A DNA stretch of 64,000 nt from Gemella haemolysans (GTDB taxonomy: Bacteria; Bacillota; Bacilli; Staphylococcales; Gemellaceae): assembly GCF_901873445.1 (NCBI RefSeq), contig NZ_CABFLN010000064.1, positions 13,455 to 77,454 of the forward strand, written 5' to 3'. Made by a program: the position numbers and the translations under genes. Shown one piece after another: positions 8,412 to 17,644 of this stretch; the stretch's first letter is position 1; every line of letters starts with the position of its first letter. The notes beneath the pieces were generated by a model. That model was not told where the DNA came from, did not search any database, and worked only from the letters and a program-made list of their open reading frames with translations.

Positions 8412-9716
8412 CTATTCTATTATTTCTAATATATTTTTAATATTTTCTATTTTTTCATTTCCGATAACATAAGCATCTAATAACATATTTTTACTAGATT
8501 CTACATTCTTATCATCATTGTAATAAATTTCAGCTATAAGATCACCTTTTTCTACCTTATCTCCTACTTTTTTCTTAAGCTCTATTCCTACAGCATGATC
8601 TACTTCATCTTCTTTTGTCGCACGACCTGCTCCTATTACCATAGCTGCTTTACCTACTTCTTCAGCTTTAATTTTAGTAACATATCCATCTTCATGCGCA
8701 AATACTTCTAATACTGATTTTGGTGTTGGTAATAACTCATAATTATTCACGACTTCACCGTCTCCACCACTAAGTTCTATAAACTGTTTTAATAATTCTA
8801 AAGCACGACCATTATTAATAACTTCATCTATCTTTTCACTAGCTTCTTCGAATGTCTTCACTTCACCTTTATGTTTTAACGCTAAATAAACAATTTCATA
8901 TACAACTTCCTTAAGATCACTTGACCAATTTCCTTTTAAAGCCTCTATACCTTCAATTATTTCATTAGCATTACCAATATTATAACCTAATGGTTCTTCC
9001 ATGTTAGTTAGTACTGCTATCGTTTTTCTTCCAACACTATTACCGATTTCTACCATTCGACGTGACAGTTCCCTAGCATCTTCAATAGTTTTCATGAAGG
9101 CACCATCACCAACTTTAACATCAAGAATAATTAAATCTGATTGAATAGCTAATTTTTTACTCATAATACTACTAGCGATTAATGGAATGCTATCAACTGT
9201 TGCAGTAACATCACGTAAGGCATATATTTTTTTATCTAATGGAACAATATTATCACTATAGCCCATTAATCCAACTCCAGTTTTACTAGCAACTTCTACT
9301 AATTCTTCTTTTGTTGTACTAAATTTAAAGTTTCTAATAGACTCAAATTTATCTATTGTCCCTCCTGTATGACCTAGACCTTTACCTGAAAGTTTAGTTG
9401 TAGCCATTCCTACAGCTGATAGAATTGGTCCTAATACAACTGTTACTTTGTCCCCAACACCTCCAGTAGAGTGTTTATCTACTAAATAGTGGTCTAAATC
9501 ATCAAAGAAAATAGTATCTCCTGAATCTCTCATTGTTAATGTAAAGTTTGTAAGCTCATCTTTAGTCATATTATTAAAATATACCGACATTAAAAATGAA
9601 CTCATCTGATAATCTGGAACTTTACCCAAAAGATATCCTTCCAGTAAAAACTCTATTTCGGCTTTAGTTAGCTCATTATTTTTTTTCTTTTTATCTATGA
9701 TATCAACAACTCTCAT
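8412..9716 (-). CDS. pdp: Pyrimidine-nucleoside phosphorylase
   Basis: Phosphorolysis of uridine, thymidine and deoxyuridine, giving (deoxy)ribose 1-phosphate for the deoC route. 434 residues. Signature KHSTGGVGDKVTV near 82, SGKGLGHTGGTIDK near 112 and a C-terminal alpha/beta domain (VGDKVEKGDLIAEI). No phosphopentomutase or nucleoside transporter is in the window. Confidence 0.95.
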   Translation of the reverse strand: MRVVDIIDKKKKNNELTKAEIEFLLEGYLLGKVPDYQMSSFLMSVYFNNMTKDELTNFTLTMRDSGDTIFFDDLDHYLVDKHSTGGVGDKVTVVLGPILSAVGMATTKLSGKGLGHTGGTIDKFESIRNFKFSTTKEELVEVASKTGVGLMGYSDNIVPLDKKIYALRDVTATVDSIPLIASSIMSKKLAIQSDLIILDVKVGDGAFMKTIEDARELSRRMVEIGNSVGRKTIAVLTNMEEPLGYNIGNANEIIEGIEALKGNWSSDLKEVVYEIVYLALKHKGEVKTFEEASEKIDEVINNGRALELLKQFIELSGGDGEVVNNYELLPTPKSVLEVFAHEDGYVTKIKAEEVGKAAMVIGAGRATKEDEVDHAVGIELKKKVGDKVEKGDLIAEIYYNDDKNVESSKNMLLDAYVIGNEKIENIKNILEIIE

Positions 9717-9776
9717 AGCTAATCTCCTTACTTATTAATTTAATTAAAATAAACTTTACAGTATTAGTTAATTCGT

Positions 9777-10325
9777 CTAGAAATCATTACAATAAAAATT
9801 TGTCATACCATACTTCTCATTTTCTATATATATGTTATTAGAGATTTCTAATATCTGCAAACTTTTCTTATCTTTCAATATTTTATATAATTCATTTTGA
9901 TCTTTTTTACTATATACTATTTTATCACGAATCAAATACATTTTGTAGCCTAATAATATTAATGTATAATTTTTGTACTTAAACAACATACAAAATAATA
10001 GATAAAAGATAAATACAAGTATGGCTATTTTAAAAATTAATTGTACTTTTTGATTTATAATTAAGAATGTAATAATTATCATCAAAACTAAATAATAGTA
10101 ATCTATGCCACTTTGTCTAAAGAGTTCTTTCTTGCTACAAACGAATATATTTGTAGGTTTACTACCATTTTGAATTATTAAAGAAAATATAGAAATTATT
10201 ATTAATATTGTAGTCAATAAAAGATCGTCCAAATCTTGTTTTACAAAGGTATAAATAAGTAAAACAAAATAAAGAGGCATAAATGAATAGATACAATAAC
10301 TAATATAGTTAAATGATTTTTTCAT
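9777..10325 (-). CDS. Membrane protein of unknown function
   Basis: 182 residues with two hydrophobic pairs: about 10-45 (YISYCIYSFMPLYFVLLIYTF, then LLLTTILIIISIFSLII) and about 77-120 (YYLVLMIIITFLII, then IAILVFIFYLLFCMLF). A roughly 60-residue cytosolic or wall-side tail follows. I do not recognise a family. It is the last gene in the direction of transcription after nfeD, floA and two small tethered proteins, and follows them by 17 bases, so it probably belongs to that membrane-domain operon. Confidence 0.7.
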   Translation of the reverse strand: MKKSFNYISYCIYSFMPLYFVLLIYTFVKQDLDDLLLTTILIIISIFSLIIQNGSKPTNIFVCSKKELFRQSGIDYYYLVLMIIITFLIINQKVQLIFKIAILVFIFYLLFCMLFKYKNYTLILLGYKMYLIRDKIVYSKKDQNELYKILKDKKSLQILEISNNIYIENEKYGMTNFYCNDF

Positions 10326-10342
10326 CTTATACCTCCTATTTA

Positions 10343-10675
10343 TTATCTTTTACTCTTCGGTTTAGACAGAATCTCTGAAAAAATTATATCGTTAACAACT
10401 TTTTCTTTATCAAAAGTTAAAGAATTTGAAAATATTTCTTTTTCTCTATCTACTATAACTCTTTGTTTTTTCTCAAAAGATTTACGAGTTAGAGTTTGTT
10501 GATTTGTTACGGGATTTTCTTTTTGCTGTTGATTTTTAGACGCAGTATTTTTTACCTTTGTCTTCCTTTTCTTAACTTTCTTAATAGGCTCTTCTTTAGT
10601 TTTATTATTTTCTCTTACTTTATCAATAATAAATGAAACTAATAGAAAGATTAACGGGACATATAAACTACTCAT
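10343..10675 (-). CDS. Small membrane-tethered protein, floA neighbour
   Basis: 110 residues: one N-terminal membrane span (SLYVPLIFLLVSFIIDKV), a Lys-rich linker (KKVKKRKTKVKN), then a polar region ending LTFDKEKVVNDIIFSEIL and SKPKSKR. The ending resembles that of the preceding gene (LEFTQENIVRGLIANEYL then RNSRR), suggesting a shared short interaction motif. Start overlaps the upstream stop (ATGA type). No known family recognised. Confidence 0.7.
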   Translation of the reverse strand: MSSLYVPLIFLLVSFIIDKVRENNKTKEEPIKKVKKRKTKVKNTASKNQQQKENPVTNQQTLTRKSFEKKQRVIVDREKEIFSNSLTFDKEKVVNDIIFSEILSKPKSKR

Positions 10676-11151
10676 CTTCCCCTCCTAGAGTTCCTATTAA
10701 GATACTCGTTAGCAATCAATCCACGAACTATATTTTCTTGTGTAAACTCTAATTTTTTTGAATTATTTTGAACAACATTAGTGTTATCGAAATTTCTTTG
10801 CATTGAAAATTTATTTTTACCTCTATTATAATTTTCATTATAATATTGTTGATATTTATTTATAGATGAACTATCAACTTGTTGTTCATAAATATCTTCT
10901 TCATACACTTGCTGCTCACTTAATGAACTTTGTCTACTTCTAAGAGCATTAGAGTCTTTACCGTTAGCCTCTTTAATTCTTTTAATCTCTTCAACAGCCT
11001 TTAAAGCCTGTGATCGAGCATTGTCTAATTTCATTTGTTTTGAATTATCTAAATTCTTTCTGTATCTTTTACTGTCAGAAGCAAAAACAATTACGAAAAT
11101 AGCAAAAATTATGATAAATGTTATTGGTGCTGCGAAAATTAAAAATGACAT
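10672..11151 (-). CDS. Small membrane-tethered coiled-coil protein, floA neighbour
   Basis: 159 residues: N-terminal membrane span (LIFAAPITFIIIFAIFVIVF), then a charged helical segment (SKQMKLDNARSQALKAVEEI) likely to be coiled coil, a Gln/Asn/Tyr-rich linker, and the conserved C-terminal motif LEFTQENIVRGLIANEYL. Located 23 bases downstream of floA, so it may work with the flotillin scaffold. No known family recognised. Confidence 0.7.
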   Translation of the reverse strand: MSFLIFAAPITFIIIFAIFVIVFASDSKRYRKNLDNSKQMKLDNARSQALKAVEEIKRIKEANGKDSNALRSRQSSLSEQQVYEEDIYEQQVDSSSINKYQQYYNENYNRGKNKFSMQRNFDNTNVVQNNSKKLEFTQENIVRGLIANEYLNRNSRRGR

Positions 11152-11174
11152 TTCACATCCTCCTTTTTATCTAA

Positions 11175-12164
11175 TTATTTACCTGCTCCTGTATCAGGTT
11201 GTGACATACGTTTGATTGAATCTCTCATACCTGTATCAGCTTCTAGATTTTTATAATTCATATAATCCATAATACCTAGATTACCTTGTTGGAAAGCTTT
11301 AGCCATAGCAAGTGGTAGTTCTGCTTCAGCTTCTACTACTTTTGCACGCATCTCTTGAATTCTTGCTTTCATTTCCTGCTCAGCTGCAACTGCCATTGCA
11401 CGACGTTGTTCTGCTTTAGCTTGAGCAATGTTTTTGTCAGCAATAGCTTGCTCAGTTTGTAAGTTAGCACCGATATTTTGACCAATGTCAACATCCAGAA
11501 TATCAATCGATAAAATTTCAAATGCAGTACCTGCATCTAAACCTTTGTCTAAGATTGTTTTAGAAATACGATCAGGATTTTCTAAAACTACTGTGTGTGA
11601 TTCAGAAGAACCAATTGTAGAGACGATACCTTCACCTACACGGGCAATAACTGTTTCTTCTCCAGCTCCCCCTACTAAACGTTCAATGTTTGCACGAACT
11701 GTGATTCTAGCTTTCGCTTTAACTTCGATACCATTAATTGCAACCCCAGCGATATATGGAGTTTCAATAACTTTCGGATTAACACTCATTTGAACTGCTT
11801 GAAGAACATCACGTCCTGCTAAGTCAATAGCTGCACAACGTTCAAAAGTTAAACTTACAATATTAGCTCTGTGAGCTGCAATTAGAGCATTAATTACTCT
11901 ATCCACATTTCCCCCTGCTAAATAGTGACTTTCCAATTGATTAATAGTAACAGCTAACCCTGCTTTGTGAGCTTTAATCATAGGATTTATTACTCTACTT
12001 GGTATAACACGTCTTAATCTCATACCAACAAGTGTAAAAATACTTACCTTAACGCCTGCGGCAATCGCACTAATCCATAGACCAAGTGGAAAGAAAGTAA
12101 AGAATATAGATAGCACAATCAACACTACCACCACAATTATACCTGTAAATACTAATTCTGGCAT
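11175..12164 (-). CDS. floA: Flotillin-like protein FloA
   Basis: Membrane scaffold of bacterial functional membrane microdomains. It has an N-terminal membrane-inserted hairpin (residues about 5-50), a PHB/SPFH domain (about 60-240) and an Ala/Glu-rich coiled coil ([20 protein letters not shown]) near 245-295. 329 residues, against 331 for B. subtilis FloA (YqfA). It follows nfeD by 21 bases, as in Bacillales. Confidence 0.95.
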   Translation of the reverse strand: MPELVFTGIIVVVVLIVLSIFFTFFPLGLWISAIAAGVKVSIFTLVGMRLRRVIPSRVINPMIKAHKAGLAVTINQLESHYLAGGNVDRVINALIAAHRANIVSLTFERCAAIDLAGRDVLQAVQMSVNPKVIETPYIAGVAINGIEVKAKARITVRANIERLVGGAGEETVIARVGEGIVSTIGSSESHTVVLENPDRISKTILDKGLDAGTAFEILSIDILDVDIGQNIGANLQTEQAIADKNIAQAKAEQRRAMAVAAEQEMKARIQEMRAKVVEAEAELPLAMAKAFQQGNLGIMDYMNYKNLEADTGMRDSIKRMSQPDTGAGK

Positions 12165-12185
12165 AATACTACCTCCTTATTTTAT

Positions 12186-12809
12186 TTATATTTTCTTAAC
12201 AACTATACGCATTCCTTCAACACGTATAATTTCAATTTCATTACCTTTTTCTATAAAGTCTCCATCAGTAACTACATCCAATTTTTCATCGCCAAATACA
12301 GCGACTCCTGCCGGACGTAAATCTGTATATGCTCGAAGTTTCTTACCTACAAGTTCTAATCTACTTTCACTTGCTACATAGCCATCTTCTGTTGAGATAG
12401 CATCAGTTAATACAAGTCTATCTAGAAAAACCAACTTTTTATGAAAAATACTTCTATTTACATAATACAGTATAACTGCAAGTATTAGAGAAACTATTAA
12501 AATAAATGCAATATAATATGTTGATTTATTTACATAAATTATTGCATATACTACGGTAATGATACCTACAGTGCCCACTATTCCTCCTGGGACAAACATT
12601 TCAAGCCCTATTAAACAAAGTCCACCAATGAACAGCAATAGAACAAAAATACTAAGTCCTGTAGAATAGGAATGTAAGGCAATGTATGTCGCTAAACTGA
12701 CTATTGACAATATTCCAAATAGATTAAATTTTCTTGAGAATAATTGCTGACAGAAAGTTAATGACATAGTAATTAAAAGAATCCAATCGAGAGACATCAT
12801 TAAATTCAT
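12186..12809 (-). CDS. NfeD-family membrane protein (short form)
   Basis: 207 residues: about four or five membrane spans (about 10-130) followed by a C-terminal OB-fold (about 140-207: LVGKKLRAYTDLRPAGVAVF and GNEIEIIRVEGMRIVV). B. subtilis YqeZ is about twice as long because it also has a ClpP-like protease domain; that domain is absent here, so this is the protease-free NfeD type. NfeD proteins partner with flotillins encoded next to them. Confidence 0.9.
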   Translation of the reverse strand: MNLMMSLDWILLITMSLTFCQQLFSRKFNLFGILSIVSLATYIALHSYSTGLSIFVLLLFIGGLCLIGLEMFVPGGIVGTVGIITVVYAIIYVNKSTYYIAFILIVSLILAVILYYVNRSIFHKKLVFLDRLVLTDAISTEDGYVASESRLELVGKKLRAYTDLRPAGVAVFGDEKLDVVTDGDFIEKGNEIEIIRVEGMRIVVKKI

Positions 12810-12815
12810 ATATAA

Positions 12816-13535
12816 TCACCTCATTTTTGTATATTCTTTTTCAAGATAATCTAACAATTCCTCTCTTGTAAATATGTTACCATGACCAGGAACAGCATAT
12901 TCAAAATCAAGAATTGTTATTCTATCTATATAATCACGGAGCTTCTGCTTATTATATGCCATCGGTTTAGTATAATAGTTTTTAGCATGACTATCTCCTA
13001 AAAACAATAGTTTTTCCTCTGGAATATAAATTAAAAATGCATCATTAGAATGTGAGTTATCATTATATATACAATTTATTTTAACTCCACCAAGATTCAA
13101 ATTGAAATCAGCCATTTTTGGCATATCCGGTATTCTAATTTTTATTTCATTATTTTCATAAACTCTTTTTATTACATCCGCACTATATTTTATTTCAGTT
13201 CCATCTTTTACCCTTTGATAAAGACTCTCATCATCCCACTTAAGTTGTGATAACTCAATTAAAGAGTCTCTAGCTCTATCTGTAGAGATTACTGGAATAT
13301 CTAGATAGGCCGCTCCAAAGCTATGATCCCAGTGATGATGGGTCAATATTACATAACTTGGCATCGGCAGGTCATTTTCCTTTAATTCCTTTAGAAAATT
13401 CTCAACTTGTGTAGGTCCATTTCCAGAATCTAACATTACAGAAAAATATTCACCTTTTAAATAACCAAGTGTCGGTTCTAAATACATATATCGTTGTTTT
13501 GTATAATAAAATCTATCTGAAAATTTAATTAGCAT
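12816..13535 (-). CDS. Metallo-beta-lactamase-fold hydrolase
   Basis: 239 residues with the MBL zinc site THHHWDH (near residues 65-71), a downstream GDSHAKN acid ligand and PGHG near 217. Substrate unknown; the size and simple architecture fit the glyoxalase-II-like or small-molecule hydrolase subfamily. It ends six bases before nfeD, so it may be the first gene of the microdomain operon. Confidence 0.85.
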   Translation of the reverse strand: MLIKFSDRFYYTKQRYMYLEPTLGYLKGEYFSVMLDSGNGPTQVENFLKELKENDLPMPSYVILTHHHWDHSFGAAYLDIPVISTDRARDSLIELSQLKWDDESLYQRVKDGTEIKYSADVIKRVYENNEIKIRIPDMPKMADFNLNLGGVKINCIYNDNSHSNDAFLIYIPEEKLLFLGDSHAKNYYTKPMAYNKQKLRDYIDRITILDFEYAVPGHGNIFTREELLDYLEKEYTKMR

Positions 13536-13674
13536 CCTTTTTTCTTCCTTTTGATTATAGCTATATTATAGCATACCTATAATCTATTTACAAACCAACC
13601 TTACTAAATAAATAGCAGTAACTAAAACCTTTACAAATTCTAGTTACTACTATGTTCAAAGAAAAAAATTTATA

Positions 13675-13920
13675 CTAAAATAGAGTTGATCCAACAAGGT
13701 ACAAATAATAGAATATAAATCCTACTCCTACTATTACTGCTACTACATATATCAGCCAGATCAATAGATAATAAGCATACCCTAATGCTTTAACAATATT
13801 AGTTAATCCCAACCATAAATGTCTACCTATCGCTAAAAGAATAGAAATTACTCCACCTTCATAAACTTCATCTTGATTATCTAAATTAGTAAATTTAAAC
13901 ATTGTTAATAATTTCATCAT
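13675..13920 (-). CDS. Small membrane protein of unknown function
   Basis: 81 residues with a polar N-terminus (KFTNLDNQDEVYEGG) and about 60 residues of hydrophobic sequence, probably two spans. The start is taken as ATG at 13918-13920 because GGAGGTGATT lies directly upstream; a GTG two codons earlier overlaps that site. No family recognised; it stands alone. Confidence 0.65.
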   Translation of the reverse strand: MMKLLTMFKFTNLDNQDEVYEGGVISILLAIGRHLWLGLTNIVKALGYAYYLLIWLIYVVAVIVGVGFIFYYLYLVGSTLF

Positions 13921-14040
13921 AATCACCTCCCCCTTTGGTAATTTATTTCTTACTCTTCAATAATATTATAATACATTTATCAAGCGATTACAATTGAGGA
14001 GTTATAATATAATTTGTTAAATTAAGAAGGAGTTTGTATA

Positions 14041-14160
14041 TATAAAAAAGGTGGCTCGTAAATCATTATTGTATAAAATATGATTCCTGAGTCACCTTAA
14101 TACAGTTTAATAACTGATTATCAATTTTACAAATTTAATCATAGAAATTAAACTTGTTAA
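14041..14160 (-). repeat. Repeat family copy C, includes the ssrA terminator
   Basis: In minus orientation: AGTTATTAAACTG, a short link, then GGTGACTC ... GAGCCACC and T6 (hairpin 14048-14098). The hairpin terminates tmRNA. The same ordered blocks (TAATAAACTG, GGTGACTC, AAAATC, GAGTCACTCC, T run) occur after rarA and after pth, where the element is longer. This copy lacks the middle hairpin. Confidence 0.7.
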
Positions 14161-14162
14161 TA

Positions 14163-14516
14163 TGGAGATGGCGGGATTTGAACCCGCGTCCAAAAATACC
14201 TCCCCTTAGCTTCTACATGTTTAGTTTACCTATTGAATTTAATTTTCTACTTAAGCCGATAAACAGGCAATGAAAAACGAGTTTGATTAATCTCTTATTT
14301 TTTTCTACAAACGGAAGAAAAAAATCGTAGACTGCTAAGAATGAACCGATTAGCTTTGTCACAGTCAAACAAAGTAATCAGCCTTTAGCTTATTAAGCTG
14401 CTAAAGCGTAATTTGTTTTTTCGCCAGTTATATTTAACTGATGTGTTGTTAAAGAAGACAACCCTCCTACATGCCACCAAGAAGACTAGCATCCCTGTCG
14501 AATCCTAAACATCCCC
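14163..14516 (-). ncRNA. ssrA: tmRNA
   Basis: Trans-translation RNA that rescues stalled ribosomes. The 5' end GGGGATG pairs with the 3' CATCTCC to form the acceptor, and the T-arm GGTTCAAATCC precedes discriminator A; CCA is not encoded. The resume frame at 14425-14393 reads GEKTNYALAA then TAA TAA, so the tag with the tRNA-borne Ala would be AGEKTNYALAA. 354 nt is normal for a one-piece tmRNA. Confidence 0.96.
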
Positions 14517-14629
14517 TAATTGTGATTATTATATTTTATCATAAAATCAAGATTATGTAAAATTTTATTATTTTATATATACAACGACACTTCCAATTAA
14601 CTTTCTAACAACAACTATATCAATTATGA

Positions 14630-14635
14630 TATAAT
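14630..14635 (+). promoter_or_regulatory. Extended -10 of rarA promoter
   Basis: TATGATATAAT (TGn plus TATAAT) 32 bases before the rarA start. No good -35 is visible, as expected of extended -10 promoters. Confidence 0.55.
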
Positions 14636-14667
14636 TAATATTAAGAAATAAAAACTAAGGAGGTACC

Positions 14668-15915
14668 ATGGAAACACTTATCAATAAATTACGACCTAAT
14701 AAAATTAGTGATATTATTGGTCAACATCATTTAATTGGAGATGGAAAAGTTCTTACTAAGATAGTAGAAAGCAAAAAAATGTTCTCATTTATTTTATATG
14801 GTCCCCCTGGAACAGGAAAAACTTCAATCGCTAACGCCTTAGCTAATGAACTAGACTATAAATTTAAAATATTAAATGCTGTAAATTCTACAAAAAAGGA
14901 TTTAACTGCAGTAATAGAAGAATCGAGAAGATTCAAAAAAGTAATTTTACTACTTGATGAATTTCATAGACTAACTAAACCTATGCAGGATATACTACTT
15001 CCTGAAATCGAGTTTGACAATATTTACGTCATTGGATGCACAACAAACAATCCATATCATACTGTTAACCCTGCAATTAGATCACGTTTAATTATTTTCG
15101 AATTACAACAAGTTTCAAACGATGATATTTATGAATATCTTAAAATAATATCAAACAATAAAGAAATATTCCCGAAAGAGTTAAAAATAGAAGATGATGT
15201 ATTTAAAACAATCGCTCTAAACTCTTCTGGCGATTTAAGATTTTCACTAAATACTTTTGAAATTCTATATAATTTATCAAATGAAGGTGAAATTGTCACA
15301 AAAGAGAAGCTATTAAACTTATCCCTAGGAAGATTCAAAGCTTATGACAAAGATGGCGATGCTTTTTATGATATTATTAGCGCCTTTCAAAAATCTATTC
15401 GTGGGAGTGATGTAGATGCTTCACTATACTACTTAGCATTATTGATTGATAGTGGTGATTTAGACACTATATATAGAAGAATGAGTGTTATAGCTTATGA
15501 AGATATTGGTCTTGCTAATCCAAATATCGGACCTTTTGTTCATGCTGCTATTGAAAGTGCAAAAATGCTTGGACTACCCGAAGCAAGAATACCTTTAGCT
15601 AACGCGGTTATCCAACTAGCACTTTCGTTAAAATCTAATAGTGCTTATATGGCAATCGACAATGCACTACACGAAACTAAGACAAATCCAAAATTTATTA
15701 TTCCTGATCATCTTAGAGATGCACATTATTATGGTGCTGATAAACTAAATCGCGGCGTTGGTTACCAATATCCACACAGTCATCCAACTGGTTATATTAA
15801 ACAACAATATCTCCCAGATAATTTAATAGGAAGAACATTCTATACTCCAAAAACAAATAACAAAAACGAGCAAAATCTAGCTCAATATAAAAAATTTGTA
15901 GATAATATGAAATAA
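14668..15915 (+). CDS. rarA: Replication-associated recombination ATPase RarA
   Basis: AAA+ clamp-loader-like ATPase (RarA/MgsA/YrvN) acting at stalled forks. 415 residues: Walker A GPPGTGKTS near 45, Walker B LLLDEFHR near 97, sensor 1 TTNNP near 128, then the tetramerisation domain containing YEDIGLANP near 278. Start ATG after AAGGAGGTACC. It stands alone on the plus strand, convergent with murB; the intervening repeat provides terminators in both directions. Confidence 0.95.
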   Translation: METLINKLRPNKISDIIGQHHLIGDGKVLTKIVESKKMFSFILYGPPGTGKTSIANALANELDYKFKILNAVNSTKKDLTAVIEESRRFKKVILLLDEFHRLTKPMQDILLPEIEFDNIYVIGCTTNNPYHTVNPAIRSRLIIFELQQVSNDDIYEYLKIISNNKEIFPKELKIEDDVFKTIALNSSGDLRFSLNTFEILYNLSNEGEIVTKEKLLNLSLGRFKAYDKDGDAFYDIISAFQKSIRGSDVDASLYYLALLIDSGDLDTIYRRMSVIAYEDIGLANPNIGPFVHAAIESAKMLGLPEARIPLANAVIQLALSLKSNSAYMAIDNALHETKTNPKFIIPDHLRDAHYYGADKLNRGVGYQYPHSHPTGYIKQQYLPDNLIGRTFYTPKTNNKNEQNLAQYKKFVDNMK

Positions 15916-15916
15916 A

Positions 15917-15936
15917 AAAAGGGCTAATCCAGCCCT
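15917..15936 (-). terminator. Terminator of murB
   Basis: Minus strand AGGGCT / AGCCCT followed by T7, at the far end of repeat copy A. Confidence 0.75.
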
Positions 15937-16096
15937 GAAATTTAACAAAGTTCATAAGTGAACTCATAGACGCAGTGGTTTATTGATATCTAAATTCGCT
16001 TTATAAAAGCTTTTTAGACATCTAATAAACTGTGCGAGGGTGACTCGACAAAATCGATTTCTTCGAAATCACGATTTTTGAGTCACTCCTTTTTTA
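15936..16096 (+). repeat. Repeat family copy A, includes the rarA terminator
   Basis: About 160 bases. In plus orientation: AGTTCA/TGAACT-type hairpin, TTTATTGATATCTAAA pairing with TTTAGACATCTAATAAA around an inner GCTTTATAAAAGC, then GGTGACTC ... CGATTTTTGAGTCACTCC and T7. The last hairpin (about 16039-16096) terminates rarA. About two-thirds of positions match copy B (21779-21968) by eye. The 3' end overlaps the murB stop region. Confidence 0.85.
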
Positions 16097-16996
16097 CTCA
16101 CCTAAAATTTTAACTTCACACTCAAGCTCAACACCTGAATCTTCAAAAACTTTTTTCTGAACTTCTTTAATTAAGTTTTTATAATCTTCACACGTTGCAG
16201 AATTTATATTAACCATAAACCCAGCGTGTTTTTTTGATACTTGTACTCCTCCTACAGTTAAACCTTGTAATCCAGCATCTTGAATTAGTTTCCCTGCAAA
16301 GTAGCCTTCCGGTCTTTTAAATACAGATCCACATGAAGGGTATTCTAAAGGTTGTTTATCTGAACGCATTTTATTCAATTCATCAACTTTAGAAATGATT
16401 TCTTCTTTGTTTCCTTTTTTCATTTGGAAATATACTCTAGAAATAATTTCCTTAGTTTCTTGAACTACAGAATGTCTATATGAGAATTTCATCTGTTCAT
16501 TAGTATAGATTTTCTTTTCACCATTTTTAGTGAAAACCTCGACTTTGTGAACAACTTCCTTCATCTCACCGCCGTATGCACCAGCATTCATGAAGATTGC
16601 CCCACCTACGCTTCCTGGAATACCACATGAAAATTCAAGATTTGTTAGGCTATTTTCTATACAAAAATCAGCAAGTTCTTTTAGTGTTAATCCAGCATAA
16701 CAAGAAATAATATCACCATCTAATAATTCAATATTATTCATGTCACTAGTCAGAGCGACAATTCCGTTAATTCCATTATCAGAAATTAATACATTTGAAC
16801 CATTACCTAGTATAGTTAATTCAATGTTATTTTCATAGCTATAAGATATAACATTTTGTAAATCTTCTTCATTTGTTATTTTCACTAATACTTCGGCATT
16901 TCCACCCGTTTTTGTAAAACTATATTTTCTTAGAGGTTCATTATATAGTACTTCACTATTTTGAACAATCTCCTCAATATTTTTTATTTTAATCAT
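16094..16996 (-). CDS. murB: UDP-N-acetylenolpyruvoylglucosamine reductase
   Basis: FAD- and NADPH-dependent reduction making UDP-MurNAc for peptidoglycan. 300 residues from the ATG at 16996, which has AAGGA upstream; a TTG three codons earlier is less likely. Seen: LGNGSNVLI near 60, GIPGSVGGAIFMNAGAYGGE near 125, YRHSVVQ near 172 and PSCGSVFKRPEG near 220 (catalytic Ser). It overlaps the end of the GrpB-like gene upstream by 8 bases. Confidence 0.95.
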   Translation of the reverse strand: MIKIKNIEEIVQNSEVLYNEPLRKYSFTKTGGNAEVLVKITNEEDLQNVISYSYENNIELTILGNGSNVLISDNGINGIVALTSDMNNIELLDGDIISCYAGLTLKELADFCIENSLTNLEFSCGIPGSVGGAIFMNAGAYGGEMKEVVHKVEVFTKNGEKKIYTNEQMKFSYRHSVVQETKEIISRVYFQMKKGNKEEIISKVDELNKMRSDKQPLEYPSCGSVFKRPEGYFAGKLIQDAGLQGLTVGGVQVSKKHAGFMVNINSATCEDYKNLIKEVQKKVFEDSGVELECEVKILGE

Positions 16997-17510
16997 TATT
17001 TTCAATCCTTTTTAACATATCATTTATAAATATTACTTTTTTCGTTGAATAATCTTTAAACGAAAGTTCTTTATTATTATTTTTAAATGAATTATATTCA
17101 TTTTTTAAAACTTCATCATTAAAAATTTCTTTAATTTTTATAAAATCTTTATGTATTTCCGTATCACGTTGTACAACGTTTAATACAACATCATAGCTCA
17201 TTGTTAGATAATCGATAATTCTAGCATATTTTATTACACCTTTTGTACCATTATGAGCTATTCTATGATATCTGATATTATTTAGTCTTTTTTCATCGAA
17301 TGTTGTTATCTCATGTAAATTTTCTACAACAACAAGTATATCAACAATCTTTTCCCCTAATACCTGTGTATCACTCGTAGCTCCAATATGTAAAAACTCA
17401 CATTTAGGCATTTTAGGAATTTCTTGTATCTTTTTTATCTCTTCTAAAAATGTTTCAACAAACATTTTATTGTCTGCTATTTCTTCAATTTTAATAGTTC
17501 TCTTATCCAT
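16989..17510 (-). CDS. GrpB-like nucleotidyltransferase-fold protein
   Basis: 173 residues. The segment FLHIGATSDTQVLGEKIVDI (near 44-63) matches the GrpB/UPF0157 pattern HIGSTSVPGLxxKPxID, part of the nucleotidyltransferase superfamily. The family is poorly understood; some members link to CoaE. This copy is divergent (the loop reads ATSDTQVLGEK), so activity is uncertain. Probably co-transcribed with murB, whose start overlaps its stop. Confidence 0.7.
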   Translation of the reverse strand: MDKRTIKIEEIADNKMFVETFLEEIKKIQEIPKMPKCEFLHIGATSDTQVLGEKIVDILVVVENLHEITTFDEKRLNNIRYHRIAHNGTKGVIKYARIIDYLTMSYDVVLNVVQRDTEIHKDFIKIKEIFNDEVLKNEYNSFKNNNKELSFKDYSTKKVIFINDMLKRIENND

Positions 17511-17644
17511 TTAAAAAATCCAATCTTAAAATTAAACATACTTATATATTATAGACTGTATTTCTTATAAAGTAAAGTTATATCTAAATTTGAACAATTC
17601 CCTTATTTATAATACTTTCCATAATATCAATTTAATAACATTTC

